NCBI GenBank assembly: GCA_024742395.1
Contig: JANSYO010000014.1
Span: 1 to 64,000 of the forward strand
Direction of reading: 5' to 3'
From: Cytophagales bacterium
Lineage (GTDB): Bacteria; Bacteroidota; Bacteroidia; Cytophagales; Spirosomataceae
Length of the DNA stretch: 64,000 nt
Part shown: in pieces, positions 35,374-44,300 of the stretch
Layout of the letters: each line of letters begins with the position of its first letter
How positions within the stretch are numbered: the first letter of the stretch is position 1
Notes under the pieces: model-generated
What the model was told of the DNA's origin: nothing
Databases searched by the model: none
The model's input: only the letters and a program-made list of their open reading frames with translations
Translations under genes and position numbers: made by a program

Positions 35374-35734
35374 TAACGAAATGGAACTTGTAAATAAAGA
35401 ACATAACACGGATGAAATACCAAAGGAGTTTAAGCTTGAAAAATCTCGTATTATGTATATAGAAGACAAATCCTAAGGACTTGAAGGAGAAGCGAGAATC
35501 GGTAGAGTTTACTTCTCTAAAACAGGAAAGACACTTTACTATAAAGGAAGACGATTTCAAAGCTTAAAAGGAATGGGCTTTAAGGCGAACTACATTGACG
35601 TTGATAATGGAGATGAATTTTGGATTTCAGGACCCAAAAAAGATAGAAATGACAGACTCTATGGTGGGCAACTTGGAGTCGAAATTGATGAAGATATTAA
35701 AGGCGAATATTTTAAATTAATAAACGGTGGCTAA
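35366..35734 (+). pseudogene. Broken small gene with an in-frame TAA (codon 37)
   Basis: From ATG 35366 the frame runs 123 codons to TAA at 35732 and is interrupted only by TAA at 35474-35476. Before it lies KSRIMYIEDKS; after it GLEGEARIGRVYFSKTGKTL and WISGPKKDRNDRLYGGQLGV. This matches a conserved hypothetical family in which the two parts are continuous. A single nonsense change, or a sequencing error, explains it. Its stop lies inside the cassette-end sequence GGTGGCTAAC. Confidence 0.7.
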
Positions 35735-35861
35735 CAAGGCATATAGCTTATGGCGGGTGAACAGCTACAAGCAAGGTTTTCGCTCCATAACCAGCTTTGG
35801 TTTCAGCCGACAGGACAGTGCTTCGAAACCGCCACAAGCCATATGCAAAACGTTGTAGCCA
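35726..35861. other. attC-like imperfect palindrome S3
   Basis: GCATATAGCTTATGGCGG pairs with CCGCCACAAGCCATATGC (about 35828-35846). The ends are GGTGGCTAAC and GTTGTAGCCA. The latter is exactly complementary to TGGCTACAAC at 36411-36420, the end of the next cassette. The body is very similar to S4. Confidence 0.7.
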
Positions 35862-35883
35862 ATAAAAAAAGACAATCAAGAAA

Positions 35884-36405
35884 ATGCCGACAATTGAAAT
35901 AGCATCTGTTAACTCGACTGGACTTAGCCTCAATCAGGACGAGTTTGTTGTTGCCATTGTTGTGGAAAACAAACTTGAGAGTCACAGAGGCCTATTTTAT
36001 GATTTTCTTCTAAAGCAAAATGGGACTATCATTCATATCGGTAACCCTGACTTGAGATTTAACAAAAACGGTGGATACTTCGCTGGACAAATAATCGACT
36101 GGGATTTTGACGACCCTGACTTTGATAATAAGAGAGAAGTATTAATTAGTAACGAGGATAACAGCTACGCAAATCAGGACTTCAATTTTCAATTCAGACT
36201 TGAATACAAAGTCGACATAAACAGAATTTTAAAGAGTGCGATTGATAGCTCTCCTGAGAAGAAAATCTACTTCTTGACTGACTATCAATTCGGTCCTAAA
36301 AATGGGAGTTTTAAGACCTTGGAGAATATTAGATCACTTTGGGAAGTTCACGACAATGAAGGACTAACTTGGAATACCCTTTATGAACTAAAAGAGAAAA
36401 AATAA
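35884..36405 (+). CDS. Hypothetical protein in a compact cassette
   Basis: The 173 residues match no family I know. The protein is beta-rich and acidic (VVAIVVENKLESHRGLFYDF, DFDDPDFDNKREVLISNEDN) and has no signal peptide. The start lies about 23 bases after GTTGTAGCCA and the stop six bases before TGGCTACAAC, a compact single-gene unit typical of cassettes. Confidence 0.6.
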   Translation: MPTIEIASVNSTGLSLNQDEFVVAIVVENKLESHRGLFYDFLLKQNGTIIHIGNPDLRFNKNGGYFAGQIIDWDFDDPDFDNKREVLISNEDNSYANQDFNFQFRLEYKVDINRILKSAIDSSPEKKIYFLTDYQFGPKNGSFKTLENIRSLWEVHDNEGLTWNTLYELKEKK

Positions 36406-36410
36406 AACAC

Positions 36411-36544
36411 TGGCTACAACCTAGCATATAGCTTATGGCGGGTGAACGGCAACCAGCAAGGTTTTCGCTCCATAGTAAGCTTTGGTTTCGGTGGACAAGA
36501 AAGTACTTCGAAACCGCCACAAGCCATATGCAAACTGTCCTGTG
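36411..36544. other. attC-like imperfect palindrome S4
   Basis: The body is nearly the same as S3 (GCATATAGCTTATGGCGG paired with CCGCCACAAGCCATATGC). The right end reads GTCCTGTG instead of GTT..., so the downstream half looks mutated or rearranged. The array ends here, about 75 bases before the CoA-binding gene. Confidence 0.65.
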
Positions 36545-36618
36545 AAACCCTACCCACAAACAGGACTAAAATTGCACAATCGTAGCTTAGCCAGAAGCTT
36601 ACTTAATTATAAGCAATC

Positions 36619-36975
36619 TTAAAAGAGGTCGCTGCTTAGCATAACCAAAGTACAGGCTTCAAAAGCATCAATGTCTTGTGCTTTAAGTCTGGCCATAAGC
36701 TTCGGATTCTCAGCTCCGGGGTTAAAAATGACTCTTTTAGGCTTTAACTCTAAAATGAAATTTTCATAAGCTTTTTGATTGTACTCATTTAGGTACAATG
36801 TCACCGTGTGAATGTCTTTTACATTTTCGGTAGTTCGCTGAATAGGCTGACCGGCTATTTCTCCGATTCTGTTGCCAACCAAGACTACTTCATGACCCGC
36901 TTTTACAAGTCTGTTTGTTACTATATTGGAGTATCTGCTTTGTATGGGTGATGCTCCTAAGATGAGTGTTTTCAT
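36619..36975 (-). CDS. CoA-binding domain protein
   Basis: The 118 residues form a Rossmann-type CoA-binding domain (LILGASPIQSRYSNIVTNRL, HEVVLVGNRIGEIAGQPI, RVIFNPGAENPKL, CTLVMLS). Such small proteins are common and of unknown role. Its 3' end is duplicated at 29409-29437, suggesting that it served as an integration site for the island to its left. Confidence 0.85.
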   Translation of the reverse strand: MKTLILGASPIQSRYSNIVTNRLVKAGHEVVLVGNRIGEIAGQPIQRTTENVKDIHTVTLYLNEYNQKAYENFILELKPKRVIFNPGAENPKLMARLKAQDIDAFEACTLVMLSSDLF

Positions 36976-37014
36976 ACCCTAAAAACCTTTTTTGATTCTC
37001 TTTAGTTTCCAATC

Positions 37015-37878
37015 TTAATTACTTAAACAGGCCTTTCTGTAACCTGAGGGGCTCATCTGATTTCTTCGTTTAAACTGCCGATTAAAATTAGAAACGTTTG
37101 TAAATCCTACGTCCATTGCAATGGCCTCAATGTTCTTATCCGGGTTCTTTAACTGATTGCATGCCTGAGTTATTCTGATGTCGTTCAGAAACTCCAGAAA
37201 AGTCTTTCTTGTATGTTTTTTAAAATACTTGCAGAAAGCGTTTGTGGTCATATTGGCCACCATAGCCGCCTCAGCAAGACTCACCTCTTTAGAGTACTCG
37301 TTCATAAGGAAGTCGAAAACATCGTTAAGCCTTTTATGCTGAGAAGCTTTAAGGGCACTTTTAATTTCTGAACTCAGGAAATTTTTGTCTTCCTTTTCTA
37401 AAAGGGAAAGTAAAAGTTCTAAAAACGCAAGAACCCGTCTGTAACCTTGCTCAAAAGAAACAGCCCTGATCTTGTTTTTGAGGTTTTCATCCTTAAGAGA
37501 AAAGCCATACTTCAGTGTTTCAATATCATTTAGATAGACATTGCCTTCGGGAAGCCCTTCTATGCTCTGCTGTAGCAGTGTTTTTGAGAAGAAAAAAGTC
37601 AGTGCCTTGCATCGCAAACCTTTCTTTTGGTAATAAACTTCATTACTTCTGAAGACGTGTGGCTGGTTTTCGCCCAAAAGGAAAATATCACCTTTAGAAA
37701 AAGGGTACATGTTTCCGTCAATAAAACAGGTGCCTTCGCCTTCTTCAATAAGGGTAAGCTGGTACTCAGGATGATAGTGAAGCGTATCGTAGAAATAGTC
37801 TTCATCTTCATTTTGAAAAACTACTGATCTGCTCTCTGTTTTAGGTATCCTAAAGTATTTGGGATGCATATATTTCAA
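37015..37878 (-). CDS. AraC-family transcriptional regulator of the hydroxyproline genes
   Basis: The 287 residues comprise an N-terminal cupin (HYHPEYQLTLIEEGEGTCFI, DIFLLGENQPHVF) and a C-terminal double helix-turn-helix (AEAAMVANMTTNAFCKYFKK, AIAMDVGFTNVSNFNRQFKR). It is divergent from the hydroxyproline operon, so regulation of that operon in response to hydroxyproline or a catabolite is the simple inference. Confidence 0.88.
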   Translation of the reverse strand: MKYMHPKYFRIPKTESRSVVFQNEDEDYFYDTLHYHPEYQLTLIEEGEGTCFIDGNMYPFSKGDIFLLGENQPHVFRSNEVYYQKKGLRCKALTFFFSKTLLQQSIEGLPEGNVYLNDIETLKYGFSLKDENLKNKIRAVSFEQGYRRVLAFLELLLSLLEKEDKNFLSSEIKSALKASQHKRLNDVFDFLMNEYSKEVSLAEAAMVANMTTNAFCKYFKKHTRKTFLEFLNDIRITQACNQLKNPDKNIEAIAMDVGFTNVSNFNRQFKRRNQMSPSGYRKACLSN

Positions 37879-38002
37879 TAACTATCCCAAATATAGTCGT
37901 ATTTGCTATATTTTGGATAATAATGTACAAGTATTGATTAAGATCGAGGCGTAGAATGCCTATGAAAGGTCAGACATTTGTCTCAAAGAAAACAAGAAAA
38001 TT

Positions 38003-38908
38003 ATGAGACCCACCTGGATAGGCGTTTACCCTGCCGTTACTACTAAATTTCATGAAGATCAGAGCCTCGATCTGGAGCTCTTTGCCTTCAATATTGAGAA
38101 ACAGATCGAAGCCGGCGTTCACGGCATTATTATCAATGGCTCATTGGGTGAAAACGGTACCCTGAGCACCGAAGAAAAATATCAATTGCTGGAAACGGCA
38201 AAAGAAGCTATCAAGGGCAGAGTTCCTTTGGTCATTTGTATAGCAGAATGCACTACCGTTAACGCAATTAATTTTGCAAAAGAGACGGCAATGAGGGGAG
38301 TAGATGGATTTATGTTGTTGCCCCCAATGCGATACCATGCTGACGAACGCGAAATTCTGACTTACCTTAACAAGGTAGCTGATGCCACAGAATTGCCGGT
38401 CATGCTTTACAATAATCCTTTGGCCTACGGCAACAAAATCACTATTCCGATGTTTAAAGAACTGGCTAAGAATGCGAAGTTTGAAGCCATGAAAGAAAGT
38501 ACAGGGGATATCAGGTATATGACAGATATTCTCAACGAACTGGGCGATCGCTATAAAATAATGAGTGGTGTGGATGATTTAGCCATGGAGAGTTTAGTCA
38601 TGGGAGCAGATGGCTGGGTAGCGGGTTTAGTAGATGCTTTTCCCAGAGAAACAGTGGTGATTTATGAATTGGTGAAGCAGGGAAGATTAGAAGAAGCACG
38701 TTCTATTTACAGATGGTTTTACCCTCTCTTGCATCTTGATGTAAGTACCAAGTTTGCTCAGAATATCAAATTGGCGGAAGTGGCCACGGGACTGGGTTCA
38801 GAATGGGTTCGTGAGCCGAGAATGCCTCTGGCAGGAGAAGAGAGAGCTTTTGTGTTATCAGTGATTGAAGAATCTTTAAAAACCAGGCCGGTTTTGCCAA
38901 AGATATGA
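38003..38908 (+). CDS. DapA-family deaminase/aldolase of hydroxyproline catabolism
   Basis: The 301 residues are of the dihydrodipicolinate-synthase family, with Schiff-base lysine K164 (EAMKEST) and Y136 (VMLYNNP). The substrate loop reads NGSLGENGTLS rather than the DapA TTGE form. Together with the epimerase and oxidase downstream, the likely activity is 1-pyrroline-4-hydroxy-2-carboxylate deaminase, which gives 2-oxoglutarate semialdehyde. The stop overlaps the next start (ATGA). Confidence 0.85.
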   Translation: MRPTWIGVYPAVTTKFHEDQSLDLELFAFNIEKQIEAGVHGIIINGSLGENGTLSTEEKYQLLETAKEAIKGRVPLVICIAECTTVNAINFAKETAMRGVDGFMLLPPMRYHADEREILTYLNKVADATELPVMLYNNPLAYGNKITIPMFKELAKNAKFEAMKESTGDIRYMTDILNELGDRYKIMSGVDDLAMESLVMGADGWVAGLVDAFPRETVVIYELVKQGRLEEARSIYRWFYPLLHLDVSTKFAQNIKLAEVATGLGSEWVREPRMPLAGEERAFVLSVIEESLKTRPVLPKI

Positions 38909-39972
38909 ATGCGGTAGCCCCCATCAGTTTAGCTTCTTTTGAGCAGAAGTTGGCTGAATGCCGTTTGCCAGGCGATTTGTTTTATTGCATCAATGCCCAT
39001 ACTGAAGGAAACCCTGTCAGGCTAATCGCTTCGGGTGGACCTGCATTAGAGGGAGATACCATGGCAGAGAAAAGGCTTCACTTTCTTAGGAAGTATGATT
39101 GGATTCGTGAAGGTCTGATGTTTGAGCCAAGAGGGCATGATATGATGTCCGGGAGTATTCTTTATCCGCCGCATAAGGAAGAAAATGATGTGGCAGTTCT
39201 TTTTATTGAAACCAGCGGATGCTTGCCTATGTGTGGTCATGGTACCATTGGTACGATAACCATTGCCATAGAGTACGGATTGATTGAACCCAAAAAGAAA
39301 GGAGAAGTTCGAATGGAAACTCCCGCCGGTTTAGTCAAAATTAAATATCATCAGGAAGAAACGGGTAAAGTCAAATGGGTCAAACTTACCAATGTGCCTT
39401 CATACCTTTCAGATGAAGAGCTGGAGGTCAATTGCCCAACACTGGGAAAACTGACAGTGGATGTGGCCTACGGGGGTAATTTCTATGCCATTGTAGATGT
39501 TCAGGAAAATTTTCCGGGCCTGGAGCACTTTACAGCTTCTGATTTGGTCTCTTGGGCACGTGCCATGAGAAAAGAACTCAATGAGCAATACGCTTTTATT
39601 CATCCTGTGGACAAAAACATTTCAGGATTGAGTCATATTGAATGGACGGGGGCTACGCTTGATCCAGGTTCAAGTGGCAGAAATGCCGTTTTTTATGGTG
39701 ATAAAGCCATCGATAGGTCTCCTTGTGGTACCGGAACCTCGGCGAGGTTGGCTCAGCTGTATGCCAAAGGCAAACTTAAAAAAGGCGAAGAATTTATTCA
39801 TGAGAGTATCATAGGTAGTAAATTTATAGGCATTGTAGAAGAGGAGGTTACTTTGGGGAACAAACAAGCGATCATTCCTAGTATACAAGGATCAGCGGTG
39901 GTTTTTGGGGAAGAGATATTGTCGATTGACCCCAAAACAGACATTTATTCAAAAGGTTTTCAAGTAATTTAA
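38905..39972 (+). CDS. 4-hydroxyproline 2-epimerase (proline racemase family)
   Basis: The 355 residues have both catalytic cysteines: C110 in PMCGHGT and C274 in SPCGTGTSA. The presence of both separates it from trans-3-hydroxyproline dehydratases, which have threonine at the first site. It would convert trans-4-hydroxy-L-proline to cis-4-hydroxy-D-proline. It is embedded between the DapA-like and oxidase genes. Confidence 0.9.
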   Translation: MNAVAPISLASFEQKLAECRLPGDLFYCINAHTEGNPVRLIASGGPALEGDTMAEKRLHFLRKYDWIREGLMFEPRGHDMMSGSILYPPHKEENDVAVLFIETSGCLPMCGHGTIGTITIAIEYGLIEPKKKGEVRMETPAGLVKIKYHQEETGKVKWVKLTNVPSYLSDEELEVNCPTLGKLTVDVAYGGNFYAIVDVQENFPGLEHFTASDLVSWARAMRKELNEQYAFIHPVDKNISGLSHIEWTGATLDPGSSGRNAVFYGDKAIDRSPCGTGTSARLAQLYAKGKLKKGEEFIHESIIGSKFIGIVEEEVTLGNKQAIIPSIQGSAVVFGEEILSIDPKTDIYSKGFQVI

Positions 39973-41244
39973 ATGAAGGTACACATCATTGGTGGGGGCA
40001 TTATCGGACTTTTTTCGGCGTATTATCTTGCGAAAGAGGGTGTAGAGGTAACAGTTATTGATAAAGAAAATGGTGATCAGGGCTGTTCTACTATTAATGC
40101 GGGATTAATCTGCCCAAGTCATATAGTACCCTTAGCCGCACCGGGTGTCATGAGTAAAAGCCTGAAATGGATGCTGGATTCTAGCAGTCCTTTTTATGTG
40201 AAACCTTCGCTTGACTGGTCTTTAATAAAATGGGGTCTTCTTTTTATGAAATCGGCCTGCCAGAAAAAGGTGGATGAATCCATGCCGGTTTTACGCGATT
40301 TTCTCACAGAAAGCAGAAGCCTTTACCAGCAATTTCAGAATGTAGAAACCTATGATTTTGGATTTGAGAAGAAAGGTTTATTGTTGCTCTGCAAAACAAA
40401 TCATTTTCTTGAGGAAGAAGCCCATGTTGGAGAAAAGGCAAGAGCATTGGGCATGAAGGTCAAAACCTTAAATAGAAAGGAAGTGATTTTTTTAGAGCCG
40501 GAGAGTACACCTGATGTAGAAGGTGCCGTTTATTACCCTGATGACGCTCATTGTAACCCGGCTATGCTAATAGCAGGCTTAAAGCGAATTCTTAAAGCGA
40601 AAGGTGTACAGTTTCTATACAATACAGAAGTGGTTTCGATAGATAAATCGGAGCAAAAAGTGAAAGGGCTTACTTTAAGGAATACACAAGGAGAGAAAAT
40701 GGAGTTGCCTACCGATCAGGTTATTCTGGCTGCAGGAAGCTGGAGCCGTGATGTAGCTCTGATGTTTCAGTTGACCATTCCGTTACAGGCCGGCAAAGGC
40801 TATAGTTTCACCAAACAGCAACAGGCTTGCACTATTCATTATCCTGCCATTTTGTGTGAAAAATCAGTAGCTGTAACGCCCTGGACTCAGAACACTGTTC
40901 GTTTTGCTGGTACTATGGAATTAGCGGGGCTTAACGATAAGGTAAACTTGAAAAGGGTGGCTGCTATTGCCAAAGCGGCTGAAGAATACTACCCTGGATT
41001 AGAAGTACCTATGCCGGCAAAAGATGAAATTATGTTCGGTATGAGGCCATGCAGTCCTGATGGTCTGCCGTATATAGGAAAGGCAAGTAATTTAGATAAT
41101 TTGACCATAGCCACCGGACACGCAATGCTGGGTTTAACTTTGGCTCCGGCTACAGGTAAAATGGTTTCAGAGATTGTGTTGAGGCCGGGCACTCAAGCTA
41201 ATAATAAATACTTCGCTCCTGATCGATTTGAAAGATTGCGATAG
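39973..41244 (+). CDS. FAD-dependent D-amino-acid (cis-4-hydroxy-D-proline) oxidase
   Basis: The 423 residues are of the DadA/DAO family, starting with the FAD-binding IIGGGIIGLFSAYYLAKEG and ending with GMRPCSPDGLPYIG and ATGHAMLGLTLAPATG. Within this operon it should oxidise cis-4-hydroxy-D-proline to the pyrroline. It starts directly at the stop of the epimerase gene. Confidence 0.88.
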   Translation: MKVHIIGGGIIGLFSAYYLAKEGVEVTVIDKENGDQGCSTINAGLICPSHIVPLAAPGVMSKSLKWMLDSSSPFYVKPSLDWSLIKWGLLFMKSACQKKVDESMPVLRDFLTESRSLYQQFQNVETYDFGFEKKGLLLLCKTNHFLEEEAHVGEKARALGMKVKTLNRKEVIFLEPESTPDVEGAVYYPDDAHCNPAMLIAGLKRILKAKGVQFLYNTEVVSIDKSEQKVKGLTLRNTQGEKMELPTDQVILAAGSWSRDVALMFQLTIPLQAGKGYSFTKQQQACTIHYPAILCEKSVAVTPWTQNTVRFAGTMELAGLNDKVNLKRVAAIAKAAEEYYPGLEVPMPAKDEIMFGMRPCSPDGLPYIGKASNLDNLTIATGHAMLGLTLAPATGKMVSEIVLRPGTQANNKYFAPDRFERLR

Positions 41245-41281
41245 CTTTCTACCTTTGACCATCTAAGACAAAAGTACTTAT

Positions 41282-43084
41282 TTGAAGTTAAAACATTATC
41301 TGGTAGATTTTTGGGATAAGCTTATCCTGGTCAGAGAGAAGATAGTCAATAGAATAGATAGAGGAATTTTACTTACTCTTTTTATTGGCTTCGCCTTGGT
41401 GATCTATCAAATTGGTTTTCCTAAAGAAAAGTCTGTAGAAGTAACCGTACTGAAGATACTTAAAGAGATACCCTGGCTGGCCATGGTATTGTATCTGGCT
41501 AAATGGCTTTTAACCACCTACATAAAAAAGAAGCCCAAACTCATAGATCGTCAGCATTTCCCTGATCTCCTTTTTGCGGCCCTGCTTTTTCTTTATGAAA
41601 GAGGACGGCACTGGGTAGATATTGTAGATCAAAGTTGGTTCCTGTACATCATGTTGGCCGTTTTTTTTGTGGTCAGAGTGATGCGGGATGGAGCCATCAT
41701 TAAAAGCAAAAGGATGACCCCTTCGGTGCTTTTTGTAGTCAGTTTCGCCATGCTGATTTTTGTAGGGACGGCCATGTTACTAATTCCTGATGCTACTAAT
41801 CACGACATGAGCTTTGTAGATGCCTTATTTACGGCCACTTCGGCAGTTTGTGTTACAGGACTTACCGTGGTAGACACGGCATCGGCCTTTACTGTCATAG
41901 GTAAAGACATGCTCTTGGTGCTTATTCAGATTGGAGGTTTAGGTTTGATGACCTTCACCAACTTTTTTGCCATTCTTTTTAAAGGCGGAATGTCTTTCAG
42001 GAATCATTTGATTTTGAATGATATCATTCAGGCAGATAAGCCAAATTCACTCTTTGCCACCCTAATCAAAATTTTTGTCTATACACTAGTGATAGAAGCT
42101 CTGGGTGTATTTTTTATTCACCTGGTTAGCAGTGAGAAGTTTTTCACTTCGTCTGGTGACTCATGGATGTTCTCGGTCTTTCATTCTGTTTCTGCTTTTT
42201 GCAATGCAGGATTCAGCACTTTGCCAGATGGGCTCTTTAATCTTTCTTTCCGTTATAATTATTCCTTTCAGATTGTTATTTGTTTGCTGGTTATCTTAGG
42301 AGGGATAGGCTTTCCGGTGGTAATAGATTTGTATAATTCAGTCAAAAGGTTTGTCAAACTCATTATTCGTTGGCTGTTTTTTAAAGAACCGGTGGTGCTG
42401 CTTTCCAGAAACCTAAGTGTTCACTCCAGATTGGTATTGACCTCTACAAGCATTCTTTTGGTCTTAGGAACGGTGGTTTACTTTATCACGGAATATAACA
42501 ACAGCCTGAGAGCACACCCAAGTTTGTACGGTAAATGGGTGCAGGCGTTTTTCGGATCTGTAACCCCCAGAACGGCAGGTTTTAATACCGTAGACATGGG
42601 AGGGCTGATGCAAGGTACCGTTTTGATCTACCTTCTTCTTATGTGGATTGGAGCCTCACCCAGCAGTACGGGCGGTGGTATAAAAACCACCACTTTTACC
42701 ATTGCCATTTCTAATATTGTTTCGCAGGCCAGAGGAAAAGACAGGCTTGAGTTATTCAGAAGACAGGTAACAGACACTTCCATAAAAAGAGCTTTTGCTA
42801 TTATTTTTCTCTCGCTCTTAATTATTGGTCTATCGGTATTTCTTGTGAGTATTTTTGAGCCGGGTACTGAGCTTACCAGAATTGCCTTTGAATGTTTTTC
42901 AGCGTACAGTACCGTGGGGCTTTCTATGAACCTTACTCCCAATTTAAGCACCGCCAGTAAGGTGGTATTAATTGTTACGATGTTTTTAGGTAGGGTAGGT
43001 ATGTTTACGCTGCTTTTTGGGATTTTTAAGGAAAAAAGCACGCAGGTGCATCAGTATCCTAAAGAGAATGTTTTGATTGTTTAA
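41282..43084 (+). CDS. TrkH/KtrB-family potassium uptake channel subunit
   Basis: The 600 residues (TTG start at 41282) form a multi-span membrane protein. The four pore loops of the superfamily are visible: AVCVTGLTVV, FCNAGFSTL, TPRTAGFNT and YSTVGLSM. An N-terminal extension of three or more membrane segments precedes the core. It pairs with the RCK-domain protein encoded 33 bases downstream for K+ uptake. Confidence 0.92.
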   Translation: MKLKHYLVDFWDKLILVREKIVNRIDRGILLTLFIGFALVIYQIGFPKEKSVEVTVLKILKEIPWLAMVLYLAKWLLTTYIKKKPKLIDRQHFPDLLFAALLFLYERGRHWVDIVDQSWFLYIMLAVFFVVRVMRDGAIIKSKRMTPSVLFVVSFAMLIFVGTAMLLIPDATNHDMSFVDALFTATSAVCVTGLTVVDTASAFTVIGKDMLLVLIQIGGLGLMTFTNFFAILFKGGMSFRNHLILNDIIQADKPNSLFATLIKIFVYTLVIEALGVFFIHLVSSEKFFTSSGDSWMFSVFHSVSAFCNAGFSTLPDGLFNLSFRYNYSFQIVICLLVILGGIGFPVVIDLYNSVKRFVKLIIRWLFFKEPVVLLSRNLSVHSRLVLTSTSILLVLGTVVYFITEYNNSLRAHPSLYGKWVQAFFGSVTPRTAGFNTVDMGGLMQGTVLIYLLLMWIGASPSSTGGGIKTTTFTIAISNIVSQARGKDRLELFRRQVTDTSIKRAFAIIFLSLLIIGLSVFLVSIFEPGTELTRIAFECFSAYSTVGLSMNLTPNLSTASKVVLIVTMFLGRVGMFTLLFGIFKEKSTQVHQYPKENVLIV

Positions 43085-43117
43085 AACATCAGATTTAATC
43101 TTTGTAAAAGAGTTTGT

Positions 43118-43810
43118 ATGAAATATATAATTATTGGTTTAGGGAATTTTGGTTCTACGCTAAGTACGCGTTTAACTTCTCTTGGACACGAGGTGTTTGG
43201 GGTAGATAACCGTTTAGAAATAGTTGAACAATTTAAAGACCGAATTACGCATACGATCTGTCTTGATTCATCAAAACCTTCTTCGCTTAACTCACTGCCT
43301 ATAAAAGATGCGGATGTGATTATCGTGGCCATTGGTGAAGATGTGGGGGCCTCTATTCTGACCACCGCTTTGCTTAAGCAAGATAATGCCAAAAGTATCA
43401 TTGGAAGAGCCATTAATCCACTGCATCAAACGGTGCTTGAGTCTATAGGTATAGAGACCATTTTTAATCCCGAAAAAATAGCTGCTGAGCAATTCTCAAA
43501 GCAGCTGGAGATGAATGATGTGGTTGAGTCTTTTGATCTCTCACCAAACTGCAGTATTCTGGAAATAAAAGTACCTTCAAGGTATTTAGGTAGAACAGCC
43601 AGTAATATAGACTTCAAAGGAACTTACAATTTGAAATTGATTGGTATCAAACACTTTGAAACCAAAAAGAATATGCTGGGCATGATGAGTAAGTTCTGTA
43701 CCGTGGATATGGATCTGGACCCCGACCATGAATTCACAGATTCTGATATATTGGTTATGATGGGTAATATTAAGGATTTTCAGAAAATGATTGGGAAAGA
43801 CAAAGACTGA
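43118..43810 (+). CDS. TrkA/KtrA-type potassium regulatory protein (RCK domains)
   Basis: The 230 residues comprise an RCK-N Rossmann domain (IIGLGNFGSTLSTRLTSLGH, then VDNR and AIGEDVGASILT) and an RCK-C domain (EIKVPSRYLGRTASNIDF). It gates the channel encoded upstream through nucleotide binding. The last base overlaps the ATG of the next gene. Confidence 0.92.
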   Translation: MKYIIIGLGNFGSTLSTRLTSLGHEVFGVDNRLEIVEQFKDRITHTICLDSSKPSSLNSLPIKDADVIIVAIGEDVGASILTTALLKQDNAKSIIGRAINPLHQTVLESIGIETIFNPEKIAAEQFSKQLEMNDVVESFDLSPNCSILEIKVPSRYLGRTASNIDFKGTYNLKLIGIKHFETKKNMLGMMSKFCTVDMDLDPDHEFTDSDILVMMGNIKDFQKMIGKDKD

Positions 43811-44199
43811 TGCTACAGCTAAATTCTATTCATCATATTGCCATTATTTGTTCAGATTTTCAACGATCTAAAGACTTTTACACTAAGGTGCTTGGCTTTG
43901 AGATTCTGGCAGAAACATATCGCGAAGCAAGAGATTCTTATAAGCTCGATTTGACCTTGAAAGGGCAATATGTCATTGAGTTATTCTCCTTCCCAAATCC
44001 ACCTTCCAGAGTCTCGCGGCCCGAAGCCAGAGGCCTTCGTCATTTGGCTTTTGAGGTGAATGACGTGGCACAGGAAAAAGATAAACTGGCGGCAGCCGGA
44101 GTAACATCAGAGGAAATAAGAATTGATGAATTAACAGGTAAAAAGTTTACATTTTTTGAAGATCCCGACGGTTTACCTCTTGAACTTTACGAAAAGTAG
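43810..44199 (+). CDS. VOC-family protein, YaeR/SMU1112c glyoxalase-I-like
   Basis: The 129 residues form one glyoxalase-type domain pair with likely metal ligands H8 or H9, E57, H78 and E125 (LPLELYEK). The closest recognisable group is YaeR-like, of uncertain substrate. It overlaps the TrkA-like gene by one base. Confidence 0.87.
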   Translation: MLQLNSIHHIAIICSDFQRSKDFYTKVLGFEILAETYREARDSYKLDLTLKGQYVIELFSFPNPPSRVSRPEARGLRHLAFEVNDVAQEKDKLAAAGVTSEEIRIDELTGKKFTFFEDPDGLPLELYEK

Positions 44200-44300
44200 A
44201 AGCCGAATTTTGGAAGTTTAACACTTCTTAACAACCATTTATAAACAAAAAACCTTCTGGAAGTGTTATTTCGCTGTCAATAACCTAAGAGAGTGAAAAA

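Noticed and set aside
36537-36565. A minimal empty cassette between GTCCTGT and ACAGGAC
   Set aside because: The words are complementary, but only 15 bases lie between them and the GTT core is mutated to GTC; a simple hairpin is as likely.
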